From positions 62,001-126,000 of the forward strand of contig OZ242210.1 of the NCBI GenBank assembly GCA_965206315.1: a stretch of 64,000 nucleotides of DNA. Direction: 5' to 3'. Under the pieces are notes generated by a model. It was not told the origin of the DNA and made no database searches. It was given only the letters and a program-made list of their open reading frames with translations. The translations under genes were made by a program, and so were the position numbers. This document shows, piece after piece, positions 1-7,928 of this stretch. The first letter of the stretch is position 1. Every line of letters starts with the position of its first letter. The stretch comes from Bin16 sp965206315. GTDB taxonomy: Bacteria > Chloroflexota > Dehalococcoidia > Lucifugimonadales > Australimonadaceae.

Positions 1-1363
1 CGAACTCGCGAGGATCGTAGCCCGTCGAGATGGTCATCGTCCGCAGCAGGTCGGCCATGCGGGCGTCGACGATGTCGACGATGCCAAGCGCGGCGCGTAC
101 CGGGTCCATGTTGAGCGGACGGGCGATGCGCTCGGTGATGGAGGCGAGCGCCGCTTCCCTGTCCAGCGTGCGCCTGCCGCTCCAGAACGAGTCGGGGCCG
201 ATCCGCCCCAGCACGACGTTCGCGTCCGTGACGGTCGGCTCGGTCCCTCCGGCTCCGTAGCAAACGGGTCCTGGCGTGGAACCCGCGCTCTGCGGGCCGA
301 CATGCAGTTCGCCAAACCCGTCCACGGCGGCGATGCTGCCGCCTCCCGCCCCTATCGACGTGACCTCGACGGTGGGAACGCGCAGCCGGTGGCGCTCGAC
401 CACGCTCTCGCCGGAGAAGCGCGGCTGGCCGTCCACGATGAGGCCGACGTCGAAGCTCGTACCGCCCATGTCCGTGCAGATAGCGTTCTGCACGCCGAGG
501 GCTGCGGCGAGACGCTGCACGCCCACGACGCCGCCGACCGGCCCTGCAGCCAAGCCCGTCACCGGCCTGCGCCGCAATTCATCGCTGGCCGCGAGCCCTC
601 CATTGGACTGCATCAGCAGCAGTGGCTGGCGCAGACCGCGCTCACGCAGCCGCGCGTCGATCTCGGCGAAGTCGCGTTCGGCACCGGGAGCGAGGTAGGC
701 GTTCATCAGCGTCGTGTTCGCGCGCTCGAACTCGCCGAGGGTCGGGGCGATGTCGCTGGAGAGGTTCACCGGCAAGCCGGGCGCCGCCTGCTCGACCAGT
801 TCCCGCGCCCGCAGCTCGTGTGTGGGATTGAGGAACGACCAGAGGAACATCACCGCTATGGAGTCCACGTCCATGCCGACCAGCTCATCGACCGCTCGCA
901 GCAGCCCTACTTCGTCGAGCGGCGCGACGACCGCTCCGGATGAATCGACGCGCTCCGAAACGCCCCGCACGCCGCCCTCGACGAACAGTGGCTCGGGCTT
1001 GTTCCAGGCGGCCACGTCGTAGTGCAACTGCTCAGGCAGCCCCTCCGAACGCGAGAGCACCCGGCCTATCCGGACGGCGTCCTCGTGGCCCTGCGTGGTG
1101 ATGAAGCCCACCCACGCCCCGCGCCTCGACACGACCCGGTTTATGAGGCTCGTCGTGCCGAGCGCGAACACGCTCGCTTCTGAAAGCACGTCATCGACTT
1201 TCGCGCCCAGCCGGTCGCAGACGTTGGCGAGCGCGGCAACGATGCCCTCCGCCAGGTTGGACGGCGTGGTGAAGGCTTTGTCCATCCAGACGCGACCCTG
1301 CTCGTCCACGACCACGCAGTCGGTGAACGTGCCTCCCACGTCTATGCCGACGACGCTCCCCAC
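1..1363 (-). CDS. hyuA: Hydantoinase/oxoprolinase A subunit (HyuA-like), 3' end beyond window
   Basis: The reverse strand reads openly from a GTG at 1363 to the window edge, so the C-terminus is missing. The N-terminus carries the ASKHA-type phosphate loop GIDVGGTFTD near residues 6-15, a GTTSLINR segment, then DMGGTSFDVG and SIGAGGGSIA, all typical of the ATP-dependent hydantoinase A/5-oxoprolinase family. Members hydrolyse hydantoins, 5-oxoproline or related lactams, or carboxylate ketones such as acetone, usually with a HyuB partner. No HyuB is visible here; it may lie left of the window. The gene is last in a five-gene leftward operon and starts 7 bases after the stop of the isochorismatase-like gene. 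The substrate is not determined. I chose GTG 1363 because the conserved N-terminus begins directly after it. Confidence 0.88.
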   Translation of the reverse strand, partial: MGSVVGIDVGGTFTDCVVVDEQGRVWMDKAFTTPSNLAEGIVAALANVCDRLGAKVDDVLSEASVFALGTTSLINRVVSRRGAWVGFITTQGHEDAVRIGRVLSRSEGLPEQLHYDVAAWNKPEPLFVEGGVRGVSERVDSSGAVVAPLDEVGLLRAVDELVGMDVDSIAVMFLWSFLNPTHELRARELVEQAAPGLPVNLSSDIAPTLGEFERANTTLMNAYLAPGAERDFAEIDARLRERGLRQPLLLMQSNGGLAASDELRRRPVTGLAAGPVGGVVGVQRLAAALGVQNAICTDMGGTSFDVGLIVDGQPRFSGESVVERHRLRVPTVEVTSIGAGGGSIAAVDGFGELHVGPQSAGSTPGPVCYGAGGTEPTVTDANVVLGRIGPDSFWSGRRTLDREAALASITERIARPLNMDPVRAALGIVDIVDARMADLLRTMTISTGYDPREF

Positions 1364-1370
1364 GAGGCTG

Positions 1371-2024
1371 CTAGCCGCGCCACGCGGCGAGGATGTCGTC
1401 GAGTGCCACGAGGTCGGGCGCCAGCAGCGTCATGGCGGCCTCGTGCTGCGCCACGTTCATCCCGGCTACGCATTCACGGGGGATGACGGTGAAGTAGTCG
1501 AGCGTGAGCGCGAACCGGGCAGTCGTCAGGATGCCGGAGTGGCTGGCGACACCGGTCAGCACGAGCGTCCGCGCCGAGAACGACCGCAGGAGCTTGTCCA
1601 GCGGCGTGCCCTGGAACGCGCTGAACGCGTACTTGTCGATCTCGGCGTCGCCCGGCTGAGGGGCAAGCTTGTCCACGACAGCGTGCCCCCAGCTCCCCAG
1701 CACGACATTCGGCTCGGCCCCCCGTTGGCCGTTGGCAAGCAGGTGCCGCAGGTGCACGGGCGACTCATCGGACGCGTCCGGCAGGTGGCTCGCTCTCGTG
1801 TAGATGACGCGCACACCTGCCGTGCGGGCCGCCTGCGCCAGCACTCCGATGCGCTCGACCGCCTGCCGGGTGGACGCCGCAAGCGACTCATCGAACATCG
1901 AGAAGAGCTTACCGCCCGGCGCGCAGTAGTCGTTCTGGACGTCGTGGATGAGCAGGCACGTCCACGCGGGGTCGACCAATTCGCTGAGCGTCTCGGGTAT
2001 CTGCTTGCCGCCGACGTTCAGCAT
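1371..2024 (-). CDS. Isochorismatase-fold hydrolase with Gly at the nucleophile position
   Basis: This 217-residue protein has the isochorismatase-family fold: the acid D28 in LLIHDVQNDY, K131 in the DKYAFSAF segment, and the GVASHSGI loop at 158-165. In cysteine hydrolases of this family (nicotinamidase, N-carbamoylsarcosine amidase) the seventh residue of that loop is the catalytic Cys. Here it is Gly164, as in true isochorismatases such as EntB and PhzD. It may therefore cleave a vinyl-ether or similar bond without a thiol nucleophile; the substrate is unknown. The ATG at 2024 starts one base after the stop of the upstream SDR gene, so the two are probably translationally coupled. It sits in the Rieske-HDO-SDR operon. 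Confidence 0.85.
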   Translation of the reverse strand: MLNVGGKQIPETLSELVDPAWTCLLIHDVQNDYCAPGGKLFSMFDESLAASTRQAVERIGVLAQAARTAGVRVIYTRASHLPDASDESPVHLRHLLANGQRGAEPNVVLGSWGHAVVDKLAPQPGDAEIDKYAFSAFQGTPLDKLLRSFSARTLVLTGVASHSGILTTARFALTLDYFTVIPRECVAGMNVAQHEAAMTLLAPDLVALDDILAAWRG

Positions 2025-2025
2025 C

Positions 2026-2763
2026 TCAGCGCCCCGGTCTCGTCCGGCCAGCTGTCGCACCGCCGTCCAGCACGATGACCGCGCCATTGAGATATGACGC
2101 CTCGTCCGAAGCCAGGTACGAGACGAGCGAGGCCACGTCATGGGGAGCCCCGGCGCGCCCGACAGGGATATGGGACGAGGACAACTCTCCAGCTCCTTGC
2201 CGGTCGATCGACCCCGGAGCGATGCAGTTCACGCGGATGCCGAGCGGGCCGAACTCCATCGCCATCACCTTCGTCAGCGCGACGAGCGCTGCCTTGGACG
2301 CGGCGTAGGCGCCGCCTCCAACATAGGGAGCGACGCCGCTGATAGAGCCGATATTGACGATCACGCCGCCTCCCTGCTCCCGCATCGCGGGCAGCGCGGC
2401 GCGAGCGCCAAGCAGCGCGGCGTCGACGTTCACCCTGAACGACTCCTGCCAGTCGACAAGGGAGATGTCGGCGAGAGGTGCGATATGGCGGACGCCTGCG
2501 TTGTTGCAGAGGAGGTCGATGCGTCCGAAGTGCACGAGCGCCTCGTCCGTGACCTCGCGAACCTGCTCTTCGACGGTCATGTCCGCCTCCATGACATACG
2601 CCGACCGTCCTTCGAGCAGGCTGCGCACGGCATCGCAAGCCTTGGGGTCGCGGTCTACCGCAAGGACGTTCATCCCGTCGTCGAGGAGCCGCTGCACGAT
2701 GCCCAGCCCTATCCCTGCCGCGCCCCCGGTGACGATGGCGGCGCGTGGGCGCTCAGTGGCCAC
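2026..2763 (-). CDS. SDR-family NAD(P)-dependent oxidoreductase
   Basis: This is a classical short-chain dehydrogenase of 245 residues. It has the TGGAAGIG cofactor loop near residue 12, the CNNAG motif, catalytic Ser in GSISG, the YAASK catalytic Tyr-Lys pair, and a C-terminal DGG substrate-loop end. It probably oxidises or reduces an alcohol/ketone intermediate of the same pathway as the upstream Rieske oxygenase. It is the third gene of the leftward operon: the HDO gene ends 6 bases upstream and the isochorismatase-like gene follows after 1 base. The short C-terminal tail (GRTRPGR) is not a conserved element. Confidence 0.93.
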   Translation of the reverse strand: MATERPRAAIVTGGAAGIGLGIVQRLLDDGMNVLAVDRDPKACDAVRSLLEGRSAYVMEADMTVEEQVREVTDEALVHFGRIDLLCNNAGVRHIAPLADISLVDWQESFRVNVDAALLGARAALPAMREQGGGVIVNIGSISGVAPYVGGGAYAASKAALVALTKVMAMEFGPLGIRVNCIAPGSIDRQGAGELSSSHIPVGRAGAPHDVASLVSYLASDEASYLNGAVIVLDGGATAGRTRPGR

Positions 2764-2769
2764 GGCGGA

Positions 2770-3522
2770 CTACCGCCTCACGCTGGCAGGGCCGACGCCG
2801 GACGCGATGAGCGCGTCGCGGCCGATCTGGTCGAAATGGAACCAGCGTATCTGCATCGTCTCGCGGAGCAGGTCCAGCACTCTCTCCTGCTTGGAGGCGT
2901 CGTCCGCGTACTTCGCGAGTATCTTGAGCGTCATGTCGCCGTGCCCGCCCTCAGGGAAGTCGGCTTTCTCACCCGCCGACCAGTGGGAGAGCGCCTCGTC
3001 CGGCAATCCGAGAGGCTCCCACACCTTGCGGTTCAACGACGCGATGTTGCCGAGTTTCGCCACGGCGGGGCCCCGCGCCGCTTCCAGTCCGGCGACCGCG
3101 GCGAACGCCTCCAGCCACGGCCACGCCCGGCTGGCGCGCTCCCAGTACGCCAGCGCCATCTTCGTGTATGGGCGACCCTTGTAGGCGTACACGTAGTCCC
3201 GCTCGAACCCGAGCGCGACGGAGAAGTCCACCATGCTCTCGTAGTGGCCGGTGTCGATCGTCGGGTCGGTCACTTCCTCGACGTACATGTTCTCGATCAT
3301 GTACTGCCGCACGTCGAGCGCCGGACAATTGCCGATGATGTTGCCGAACCAGCGGGGGAACTCGTCGGCGAAGACGGTGTGCTCCAATGCAAAGACAGCG
3401 GCGCCCTCGCGGCACATGTGGTTCCGCAGCCACAGGTCGAAGGAGTTGTGCTCCTTCCACCGCGTCTCCCAGATGAGAAGCGCCATCTGGTCCTCGAACT
3501 GTTCCGGCGACGCTATCGCCAT
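2770..3522 (-). CDS. PqqC/heme-oxygenase-like diiron (HDO) protein
   Basis: The 250-residue all-alpha protein resembles the TenA/PqqC/iron-containing redox enzyme superfamily. Candidate metal ligands are the FALEH segment, the VEEVTDPTIDTGHYES helix and a C-terminal H-rich helix (RWFHFDQIG). HDO enzymes use a labile diiron site for O2-dependent cleavage, desaturation or rearrangement, but the substrate here is unknown. The ATG at 3522 follows a GGGAG-type ribosome site and begins where homology starts; the frame stays open upstream but that stretch is the shadow of the Rieske gene. It lies 55 bases after the Rieske oxygenase. Two further paralogs lie across the divergent promoter at 6233-7764, implying a shared pathway. 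Confidence 0.78.
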   Translation of the reverse strand: MAIASPEQFEDQMALLIWETRWKEHNSFDLWLRNHMCREGAAVFALEHTVFADEFPRWFGNIIGNCPALDVRQYMIENMYVEEVTDPTIDTGHYESMVDFSVALGFERDYVYAYKGRPYTKMALAYWERASRAWPWLEAFAAVAGLEAARGPAVAKLGNIASLNRKVWEPLGLPDEALSHWSAGEKADFPEGGHGDMTLKILAKYADDASKQERVLDLLRETMQIRWFHFDQIGRDALIASGVGPASVRR

Positions 3523-3577
3523 GAGCCCACTCCCGTTCGGATTTCGCCTGTCGGCGCGGCGGATTCTAGCAGCGCGG

Positions 3578-4864
3578 TCAGCTCGACGCTGCGTCCTTCT
3601 GCCAGATGGAACTCCACTCCTCCGTCTTGGGAACGACAGCCTCGTAGACGCGTAGGTGGTCCATGCGGTTCCGGGCCGGGTCACGCACGACATGGGGCGC
3701 TTCTCCTCCCTCCTCCACCTCGCGGATGGCCCGGAGCAGCAGCCGGCGGGAGAGCGCGACGGGTTTGTCCGCATAGCCGAGGTGCTCGACGGTCCTGTCC
3801 TGAATGTCGCCCTGTGCCTCGACGGCGAACTTGTCCTGCAATGCGAAACTCGCCCCCATGCCGAGGAACGTTGTCCGCTTCATCTCGGCGCGGTCCTGGC
3901 GATAGCGGTTGGAGCGGTCGCGCACGTGGGCATATCCGGGGCCCATGTCGGCCAGGATGACCGGCCCGATGCGGTCCTTCGCGAGTGGAGCGTTCGGCGA
4001 CACCAGCAGCATGTACTTCCAGTGGTGGGTGTCGTCGATTGGCACCTGCCAGTTAACGCCGTAGAAGCCGGCGCCGACGGCAGTCCCGATCGGCGCGCCG
4101 GTGATGTCCGGGGGACGCAGCGCGGGAAACGCAACCGCGGCGGGGTAGACGTAGTTGGTGACGCGCACGTAGTCGTGCTCGTCGTCGAGGTCGCGCCCCG
4201 AGTAGATGCGGATGCCGTAGTCCGTCTCCTCGACCTCGATCCGGGGTGCGACGTCGATGCCTTTCACGTCCCACCGCACTCCGGCGTCGGCCACCTCATC
4301 AGGGAGCACGTAGTGGAGCGTGGCGAGATGCTGGGGGTCGATGTTGCCCTCGTGCCCGTGCAGGTAGTTGCACTCGTGGTAGAACTTGGTGACAAGGACA
4401 TTCTCCTCAGGCAGCCCCAGGCACTCGTAGTCCGGCAACTCGGGAGGCTCTCCGGGCCCCATGTAGGCGAAGATCAGCCCGCCGCGCTCAGTACATGGGT
4501 ACGAGCGTTGCCGCACCTTCCCCGCGAACTTGCTCCACTCCGGCTCGCCCGGTTGATCGAGGCAGTTGCCATAGACGTCGAACAGCCACCCGTGATAGAC
4601 GCAGCGAAGGCCGCCGTCCTCGATACGCCCGTAGCTCAGGTCCGTCCCACGATGCGGACAGCGCAGCCCGAGCAGTCCGAGGCGCCCGAACTCGTCGCGG
4701 AAGAGCGCCAGGTCCTCGCCCATGACGCGAAGCGGCAGAGGAGGCCCGTCCTCGTCCAACTCCTCCGACAGCGCCACCGGCTGCCAGTACCGCCTGAGCA
4801 GGTTCCCCGCGGGCGTCCCCGGCCCTGTCCGCGTCAGCAGTTCGTTGTCTTCCTGAGAGAGCAT
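3578..4864 (-). CDS. Rieske non-heme iron oxygenase, large subunit
   Basis: This 428-residue protein matches the phthalate-dioxygenase-like Rieske oxygenase alpha subunits. The [2Fe-2S] ligands are C69-x-H71 (CPHRG) and C88-x2-H91 (CVYHGW). The mononuclear iron site fits E-x3-D-x2-H-x4-H with E172, D176, H179 and H184. It would hydroxylate or demethylate an aromatic or cyclic substrate using electrons from a reductase not found nearby. A strong AGGAGGT ribosome site sits six bases before the ATG. It is the first gene of the leftward operon (HDO, SDR, isochorismatase-like and hydantoinase A follow) and faces the amidohydrolase operon across a 187-base divergent region. Confidence 0.93.
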   Translation of the reverse strand: MLSQEDNELLTRTGPGTPAGNLLRRYWQPVALSEELDEDGPPLPLRVMGEDLALFRDEFGRLGLLGLRCPHRGTDLSYGRIEDGGLRCVYHGWLFDVYGNCLDQPGEPEWSKFAGKVRQRSYPCTERGGLIFAYMGPGEPPELPDYECLGLPEENVLVTKFYHECNYLHGHEGNIDPQHLATLHYVLPDEVADAGVRWDVKGIDVAPRIEVEETDYGIRIYSGRDLDDEHDYVRVTNYVYPAAVAFPALRPPDITGAPIGTAVGAGFYGVNWQVPIDDTHHWKYMLLVSPNAPLAKDRIGPVILADMGPGYAHVRDRSNRYRQDRAEMKRTTFLGMGASFALQDKFAVEAQGDIQDRTVEHLGYADKPVALSRRLLLRAIREVEEGGEAPHVVRDPARNRMDHLRVYEAVVPKTEEWSSIWQKDAASS

Positions 4865-4991
4865 TCGAACACCTCCTATCAGAAGGTCTTACCGGCAGAG
4901 TCTATATTCCATTCCTCGCGCCTCGATAGCCGTGGTGTTAGAAGCACAGGCAAGCAACCAACGCAGAGCGTTGCGGGCACACCCCGCGCAG

Positions 4992-5020
4992 TTGTTACCG
5001 CTCCGGCCCCGGCTTATGAT
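4992..5020 (+). promoter_or_regulatory. Putative sigma-70-type promoter of the amidohydrolase/HDO operon
   Basis: TTGTTA (4992-4997) and TATGAT (5015-5020) are separated by 17 bases and match the -35 and -10 consensus at four and five of six positions. They lie 32 bases before the ATG at 5052 in the divergent intergenic region. No obvious operator palindrome was seen. Confidence 0.5.
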
Positions 5021-5051
5021 GGCGCCAACCCGGATACTTACGGAGGAGCCC

Positions 5052-6167
5052 ATGAGCGTTGAGGAACCCTCATCCCGGGAGCTCCGCATCTCCGCCGACT
5101 CCCACATGGGCGAGCCGCCCGACCTCTGGGAGAAGGAGCTTCCCCTGAAGTTCCGATCGCGCGCGCTGCAGGTCGAAGAGAGGCCGTTCGAGACCAACCA
5201 TCTCCTGCGCGCAGGCTGCTGGGACCCCTACGAGCGACTGAAGGATCTCGCACTCGACGGCGTCAGCGCCGAGGTGCTCTACCCGACCTTCGCTGTCCGC
5301 GCATGGCTCATCGACGACCGCGAACTCCAGGAAGCCCACCTGCGCGTCTACAACGACTGGATGATCGATTTCTGCAGCGTCGCTCCTCACCGGTACTGGG
5401 GGCTGGGCATGGTCTCACTCTGGAACGTGGAGAACGCCATCCAGGAGATGCAGCGATTCATCGAGGCCGGGCTACGGGGCGTCGACATCTGGATCGCACC
5501 GCCTGAGAGACTGCCGTACAGCGACGAACGGTACGAGCCCTTCTGGGCTGCCGCCGAGGAGACCGGCGCAACGGTCAATATGCACATCAACGGACTCGCC
5601 GAGCCCCGCGTGCGCGACCCCGCTGGCATCCCCATCCACTCGATCAACGGGCACAAGAGCGACGCGATGGACTCCCTGCTGCACATCATCGCCTCCGGAG
5701 TGCTCGAGCGTCACCCGCACTTGAACGTCGCGGTCGCGGAGGCAGGCGCAGGCTGGGTCCCGTTCTGGCTTCAGGAAGCCGACCACTACACGATGAGCCG
5801 CCGGAGCACGCTGCCGATGCCACCGAGCGAGTACTTCAAGCGGCAGGTCTTCTGTACTTTCATCAGCGACGCCGTGGGGGCTTACCTCCTGCAGGACTTC
5901 GGGCAGGACAATTTCATGTGGTCGAACGACTACCCCCATCCCGCCTGCACCTGGCCCGACTCCAATATCCTCATCCCGGAAGAGTTGGGGGGCCTTCCCC
6001 TCGACGTCCAGGAGAAGGTTGTCTGGCGCACGGCGGCGCGTGTGTATAACAACGGCGAACCTCCCGCTCCGCCCGACCCACCCGGCGACCGCGCCGAGAT
6101 CGAGCGCTGGTTGGAGCACCACCGGAACTTCGGAGCCAGCGCGCGTCCGAAACACCGTGCTGCCTGA
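5052..6167 (+). CDS. Amidohydrolase family 2 (ACMSD-like) metal hydrolase/decarboxylase
   Basis: The 371-residue product belongs to the amidohydrolase_2 group that includes aminocarboxymuconate-semialdehyde decarboxylase and many aromatic-acid decarboxylases/hydrolases. The N-terminal DSH metal motif is at about residues 16-18. A histidine segment (TVNMHINGL) lies in mid-protein, a HPHLNVAVAEAG strand follows, and the late WSNDYPHP segment carries the conserved Asp. Such enzymes often cleave or decarboxylate ring-opened products made by oxygenases, which fits the neighbouring Rieske and HDO genes. GGAGG at 5042-5046 sets the start at ATG 5052; in-frame starts further upstream lack conserved sequence. 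The proline-rich last 30 residues are unremarkable. Confidence 0.9.
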   Translation: MSVEEPSSRELRISADSHMGEPPDLWEKELPLKFRSRALQVEERPFETNHLLRAGCWDPYERLKDLALDGVSAEVLYPTFAVRAWLIDDRELQEAHLRVYNDWMIDFCSVAPHRYWGLGMVSLWNVENAIQEMQRFIEAGLRGVDIWIAPPERLPYSDERYEPFWAAAEETGATVNMHINGLAEPRVRDPAGIPIHSINGHKSDAMDSLLHIIASGVLERHPHLNVAVAEAGAGWVPFWLQEADHYTMSRRSTLPMPPSEYFKRQVFCTFISDAVGAYLLQDFGQDNFMWSNDYPHPACTWPDSNILIPEELGGLPLDVQEKVVWRTAARVYNNGEPPAPPDPPGDRAEIERWLEHHRNFGASARPKHRAA

Positions 6168-6232
6168 ATGTTGAGGAACCGGTGAACGTGGGGTAATCTG
6201 CCGCTAACGTCGCGCAAGGAAGGAGTAGAGAT

Positions 6233-6946
6233 ATGGCAACCACGAAGCGATGGGGCCGTGACAAGCTCTCCCCCGACGAGCTGATGGACGGACTCGAAGA
6301 CATCCGGGCCGAATGGAAGCAGGGCCATCCGGCGAGGCCGAAGGCGACCACTATCGAAGCGATCGCCGAGCGCAAGCGCCGCACCCACCAGGGCGGCGAC
6401 GGCAATCACCGGTTCGAAGGTGAGCGCTACATCAACACCACCAACAAGGATGTGCGCCGCTTCCAGCTTCGTAAACTCATCGATGAAGGCGGACAGGACA
6501 CCGTGGGTGGGCCCGTGCCCAGCCATCCCACACTGAGCCGCTGGCACTCCGAGGAGTTCGGTCTCCCCAAGGAAGAGATCGATGCCTTGGAGAAGAGGGA
6601 CTGGGCTCCCGAAGAACTCGTCTCGAACGGCTGGTACTACTGGATGCACCGCACCGAGCCGTGGCCTGTCCTCCTCGGCAGCGCCCTCGTCGGCGAGGGT
6701 GAGAAGCGGCTGCCCGAGGTCCGCGAGCAGATGGTCCAGGACCTGGAGGAGACCAGGCAGCTCTATGAGAAGCTTGGGATCAAGGACATCGATCGCGCCA
6801 TGCTCAACCAGCACGAGCACTCGCCGATCGGGGCGGACGCAGACCACGTCGTCTTCGGGGAAGACGTGACGAGGGCCTTCGTGGACACGCCGAGCCTGCA
6901 GGAACGGCTCCGGCGCGTCTTCATATTCAGGTTGCAGCGTCGGTAG
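6233..6946 (+). CDS. PqqC-like HDO protein, first of a tandem pair
   Basis: This 237-residue protein shares with its downstream neighbour a YIN/YIK...R...LRKL(I/V)...G(G/R)D helix (about residues 65-85) and the general PqqC/TenA-like helical pattern. Late in the protein a NQHEHSPIGADADH segment supplies clustered His and acidic residues that could bind iron. A GGAAGGAG ribosome site precedes ATG 6233. It follows the amidohydrolase by 65 bases and is followed by the second paralog after only 2 bases, so the pair may form a heterodimeric enzyme. The function is unknown. The assignment to the diiron oxygenase superfamily is from motif resemblance rather than an alignment. Confidence 0.7.
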   Translation: MATTKRWGRDKLSPDELMDGLEDIRAEWKQGHPARPKATTIEAIAERKRRTHQGGDGNHRFEGERYINTTNKDVRRFQLRKLIDEGGQDTVGGPVPSHPTLSRWHSEEFGLPKEEIDALEKRDWAPEELVSNGWYYWMHRTEPWPVLLGSALVGEGEKRLPEVREQMVQDLEETRQLYEKLGIKDIDRAMLNQHEHSPIGADADHVVFGEDVTRAFVDTPSLQERLRRVFIFRLQRR

Positions 6947-6948
6947 CG

Positions 6949-7764
6949 ATGCTGAACCATCCTCCCTATAGCGCCGACGATCTGAAGGACCCGCCCCTCC
7001 CGGGACCGGAGTTCATAGCACTGCTCCACCGGCAGCGGGCGGAGCGGTACCCCGAACCACCGCCGCTCTACCAGCTCCTCTACGACGGATCTCTGACCAG
7101 GGACGATCTGCAGTTGTGGGCAAAGAACCACTACTACTACCTCGACCACGGCTTGCAGTTCAGTACCGCCGCCCTCTACATCAAGAACAACGACGAGGCA
7201 TCGCGCACGCATGAACTGAGGAAGCTCGTCAAGATTGAAGGCCGGGACATCGTGAACGATCTCGTCGGCTGGACGACGCCCGCATACGAGGAGCTGTGGA
7301 TGCGCTTCTGCGAGGGCCTCGGCCTCGAACGCGAGGAGGTCACAGCGTGGCGTAACTTCACCCGCTCCTACTTCGCCGTGTCCACGCTCTCGCTGTGCAC
7401 GCGGTGGTGGGAGTGGTCGTGGCTCGACGGCATCGCCGGACTGTTCGCAAGCGACCTGCTGGCCAGGGACACGATGGGCAAGGCAGGGGAAGTCCTGCAA
7501 ACGCAGTACGGCATCGCGGCGGAGCGTCTGGAAGTCTTCCAGCGCATCGCTGAGGACGCCGAAGAAGACCTGGGCTGGGAGAAGGCAACGCTCGCCGAGT
7601 GGGCCTGCACCACCGAGCGGCAACTCACCGCCGCCCGGGCGTTCCGGTACCGGCTGGATATCGACTACCAGTACGTTCAGCCCGTCCACGCCGCGATCAC
7701 GACGGACGAACTCCCCGTCCAGGTGCCTGTCTCGCTCTACGAAGAGGAGCCGCCCTCGCTCTAG
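6949..7764 (+). CDS. PqqC-like HDO protein, second of a tandem pair
   Basis: The 271-residue protein closely follows the PqqC pattern: an aromatic KNHYYYLDHGLQFSTAALYI helix (about 64-83), a KIEGRD acidic segment near 100, a long W-rich helix (RWWEWSWLDG, near 150) and a C-terminal helix with conserved acidic residues. PqqC-type proteins perform O2-dependent ring oxidations; more distant relatives are diiron oxygenases. No other pqq genes are visible, so PQQ synthesis is not implied. It starts 2 bases after the upstream paralog, so translational coupling is likely. It ends the amidohydrolase operon; about 100 bases of low-information DNA separate it from the next promoter. Confidence 0.82.
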   Translation: MLNHPPYSADDLKDPPLPGPEFIALLHRQRAERYPEPPPLYQLLYDGSLTRDDLQLWAKNHYYYLDHGLQFSTAALYIKNNDEASRTHELRKLVKIEGRDIVNDLVGWTTPAYEELWMRFCEGLGLEREEVTAWRNFTRSYFAVSTLSLCTRWWEWSWLDGIAGLFASDLLARDTMGKAGEVLQTQYGIAAERLEVFQRIAEDAEEDLGWEKATLAEWACTTERQLTAARAFRYRLDIDYQYVQPVHAAITTDELPVQVPVSLYEEEPPSL

Positions 7765-7870
7765 CGACGTACGGTTGCGAGCTACGTTCCCAGGGTTACA
7801 GGTACCCAGGTACTTCTTCACCTGCTCGCCAACACTACACTTGAGCAACGAGGCGAGGTTCGTTATCGCG

Positions 7871-7900
7871 TTGACACCCCCCAGTTTAGAGGGTCATACT
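7871..7900 (+). promoter_or_regulatory. Putative promoter of the GPP34-P450 gene
   Basis: A perfect -35 hexamer TTGACA (7871-7876) is followed after 18 bases by CATACT (7895-7900), a 4/6 match to the -10 consensus. The transcription start would fall about 20 bases before the first possible start codon at 7929. The surrounding DNA is locally richer in A/T than the flanks. Confidence 0.45.
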
Positions 7901-7928
7901 GCTTATATAGGTAGCCTTAAGTACCGGG

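Noticed and set aside
302..2078. Forward-strand frames across the hydantoinase and isochorismatase genes
   Set aside because: The reverse strand carries strong motif-bearing genes in this stretch; the forward frames are antisense shadows.
6949..7764. pqqC as part of PQQ biosynthesis
   Set aside because: The protein is PqqC-like, but no pqqA, B, D or E gene is nearby, and it is a tandem paralog in an oxidative operon.
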